From positions 3,706-10,720 of the forward strand of contig DLMV01000080.1 of assembly GCA_002478225.1 (NCBI GenBank): a stretch of DNA of 7,015 nt, read 5' to 3'. Under the pieces are notes generated by a model. The model was not told the DNA's origin and did not search any database. It saw only the letters and a list, made by a program, of their open reading frames with translations. Shown piece after piece: positions 6,327 to 7,015 of this stretch (within the stretch, counting starts at the first letter, position 1; the number at the start of each line of letters is the position of its first letter). A program made the position numbers and the translations under genes. Source of the DNA: Deltaproteobacteria bacterium UBA7527 (GTDB lineage Bacteria; Desulfobacterota; Syntrophorhabdia; Syntrophorhabdales; Syntrophorhabdaceae).

Positions 6327-7015
6327 ATGGCGAAGAAAGAAGCAAAGCTTAACGAGGTCATGGAAAAGCGGGTCCTGGCCCCTTCGATCACACTCTTCAA
6401 GCTTCATGTGCCTGACATCGCTAAAAAGGTGAAGGCAGGACAGTTTGTGGTCTTAAGGGGAGACGATATGGCGGAACGCATCCCTTTAACGGTGGCAGAT
6501 ACGGACCGGAAAAAGGGTCAGATAACCGTTATCTTCCAGGCAGTCGGATCATCGACAAGGAAGCTTGAAAAGTTTGAGGTCGGCGACGCGATCCTGGATG
6601 TTGTAGGACCACTTGGGAAGCCAAGCCATATCGAGAAGTTCGGTACGGTAGTATGCGTCGGCGGCGGTGTCGGCGTAGCGCCGGTGCTCCCTATTGCAAA
6701 GGCGTTGCTTGAGGCAGGCAATGAGGTGATCTCCATCATCGGCGCCCGCACAAAAGAGATGCTGATCCTTGAGGACGAGATGAGCAAGGCCAGCACGAAG
6801 CTTTATGTGGCTACCGATGACGGAACATACGGACACCACGGGTTCGTCACCGATGTGCTGAAACAGGTCATCGAAGAGAAAAAGGACGTCGCGCTTGTTG
6901 TCGGCATAGGTCCTATTGTGATGATGAAGGCTGTTTCCGATGTGACGCGTCAGTACAACATCAAGACAGTGGTAAGCCTAAACACGATCATGGTCGACGG
7001 CACCGGCATGTGCGG
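6327..7015 (+). CDS. NfnA/SudB-like FAD/NAD(P)-binding subunit, PyrK/FNR family (C-terminus cut)
   Basis: 229 full codons are present and the frame is open at the right edge. The start ATG has AAGGAG (6316-6321) five bases upstream. Ferredoxin-NADP reductase-family features are visible: GQF (38-40), the FAD-binding motif ERIPLT (50-55), GPLGKP (94-99), the nucleotide-binding loop GGGVGVAP (112-119), and GIGPIVMMKAV near the end. The last residues, DGTGMC, begin the C-terminal 2Fe-2S motif (normally DGTGMCGxCR), so about 50 residues are missing if it has the usual 275-285. Such subunits (NfnA, sulfide dehydrogenase SudB, dihydroorotate dehydrogenase PyrK) carry FAD and a 2Fe-2S cluster and exchange electrons with NAD(P)H. 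Most often they pair with a GltD-like large subunit (NfnB/SudA). That partner would lie just downstream, outside the window. Family certainty is high; NfnA over PyrK is inferred from motif style and context. Confidence 0.9.
   Translation, partial: MAKKEAKLNEVMEKRVLAPSITLFKLHVPDIAKKVKAGQFVVLRGDDMAERIPLTVADTDRKKGQITVIFQAVGSSTRKLEKFEVGDAILDVVGPLGKPSHIEKFGTVVCVGGGVGVAPVLPIAKALLEAGNEVISIIGARTKEMLILEDEMSKASTKLYVATDDGTYGHHGFVTDVLKQVIEEKKDVALVVGIGPIVMMKAVSDVTRQYNIKTVVSLNTIMVDGTGMC

Noticed and set aside
6327..7015. Dihydroorotate dehydrogenase electron-transfer subunit (PyrK)
   Set aside because: PyrK is in the same family and cannot be fully excluded, but there is no pyrimidine gene nearby. The Fe-S sensor context favours an NfnA/SudB-type subunit.

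Overview
This roughly 7 kb window looks like chromosomal DNA from an anaerobic, redox-active bacterium. The best guess is a Desulfobacterota-type ('delta-proteobacterial') or syntrophic Gram-negative. That is inferred from gene content: a DUF362 protein, a flavoredoxin-like flavin reductase, a secreted VanX-type dipeptidase, an FeFe-hydrogenase-like sensor kinase and an NfnA/SudB-type flavoprotein. No marker gene is present to prove the taxon. Coding density is high. I see no tRNA, rRNA, CRISPR array or mobile element.

Left part (1-2119). A DUF362 gene reads leftward and runs off the left edge. An 82-bp AT-rich divergent spacer separates it from a rightward pair: a flavin reductase-family protein, and 14 nt later a D-Ala-D-Ala dipeptidase (VanX/M15D) with a signal peptide. 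The dipeptidase start is best placed at a GTG (1337) behind a strong Shine-Dalgarno sequence, not at the upstream ATG.

Control region (2120-2265). This spacer holds a very good sigma70-type promoter, TTGACA-N17-TATTAT at 2203-2231. A weaker similar pair lies about 60 bp upstream. A new transcription unit begins here.

Right part (2266-7015). Four genes are tightly packed. The first is a soluble histidine kinase whose sensory half is 2x[4Fe-4S] ferredoxin, FeFe-hydrogenase H-domain and a four-cysteine Fe-S domain. The second is a stand-alone receiver overlapping it by 32 bp. The third is a soluble hybrid protein (receiver, PAS, HisKA, HATPase). The fourth is the start of an NfnA/SudB/PyrK-like FAD/NAD(P)/2Fe-2S subunit, cut by the right edge. 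No DNA-binding output domain is encoded among the three signalling proteins.

The most interesting element is the first kinase. Its H-domain keeps four candidate cluster-ligand cysteines, but the usual proton-transfer cysteine is Phe, the conserved lysine of the second motif is Gln, and the third motif is one residue shorter. It is therefore probably a sensor of reduced ferredoxin, H2 or general redox state, not an enzyme. Its position directly upstream of a ferredoxin/NAD(P)H-linked flavoprotein suggests a cytoplasmic redox-sensing phosphorelay that tunes an electron-bifurcation or transhydrogenase module continuing beyond the window.
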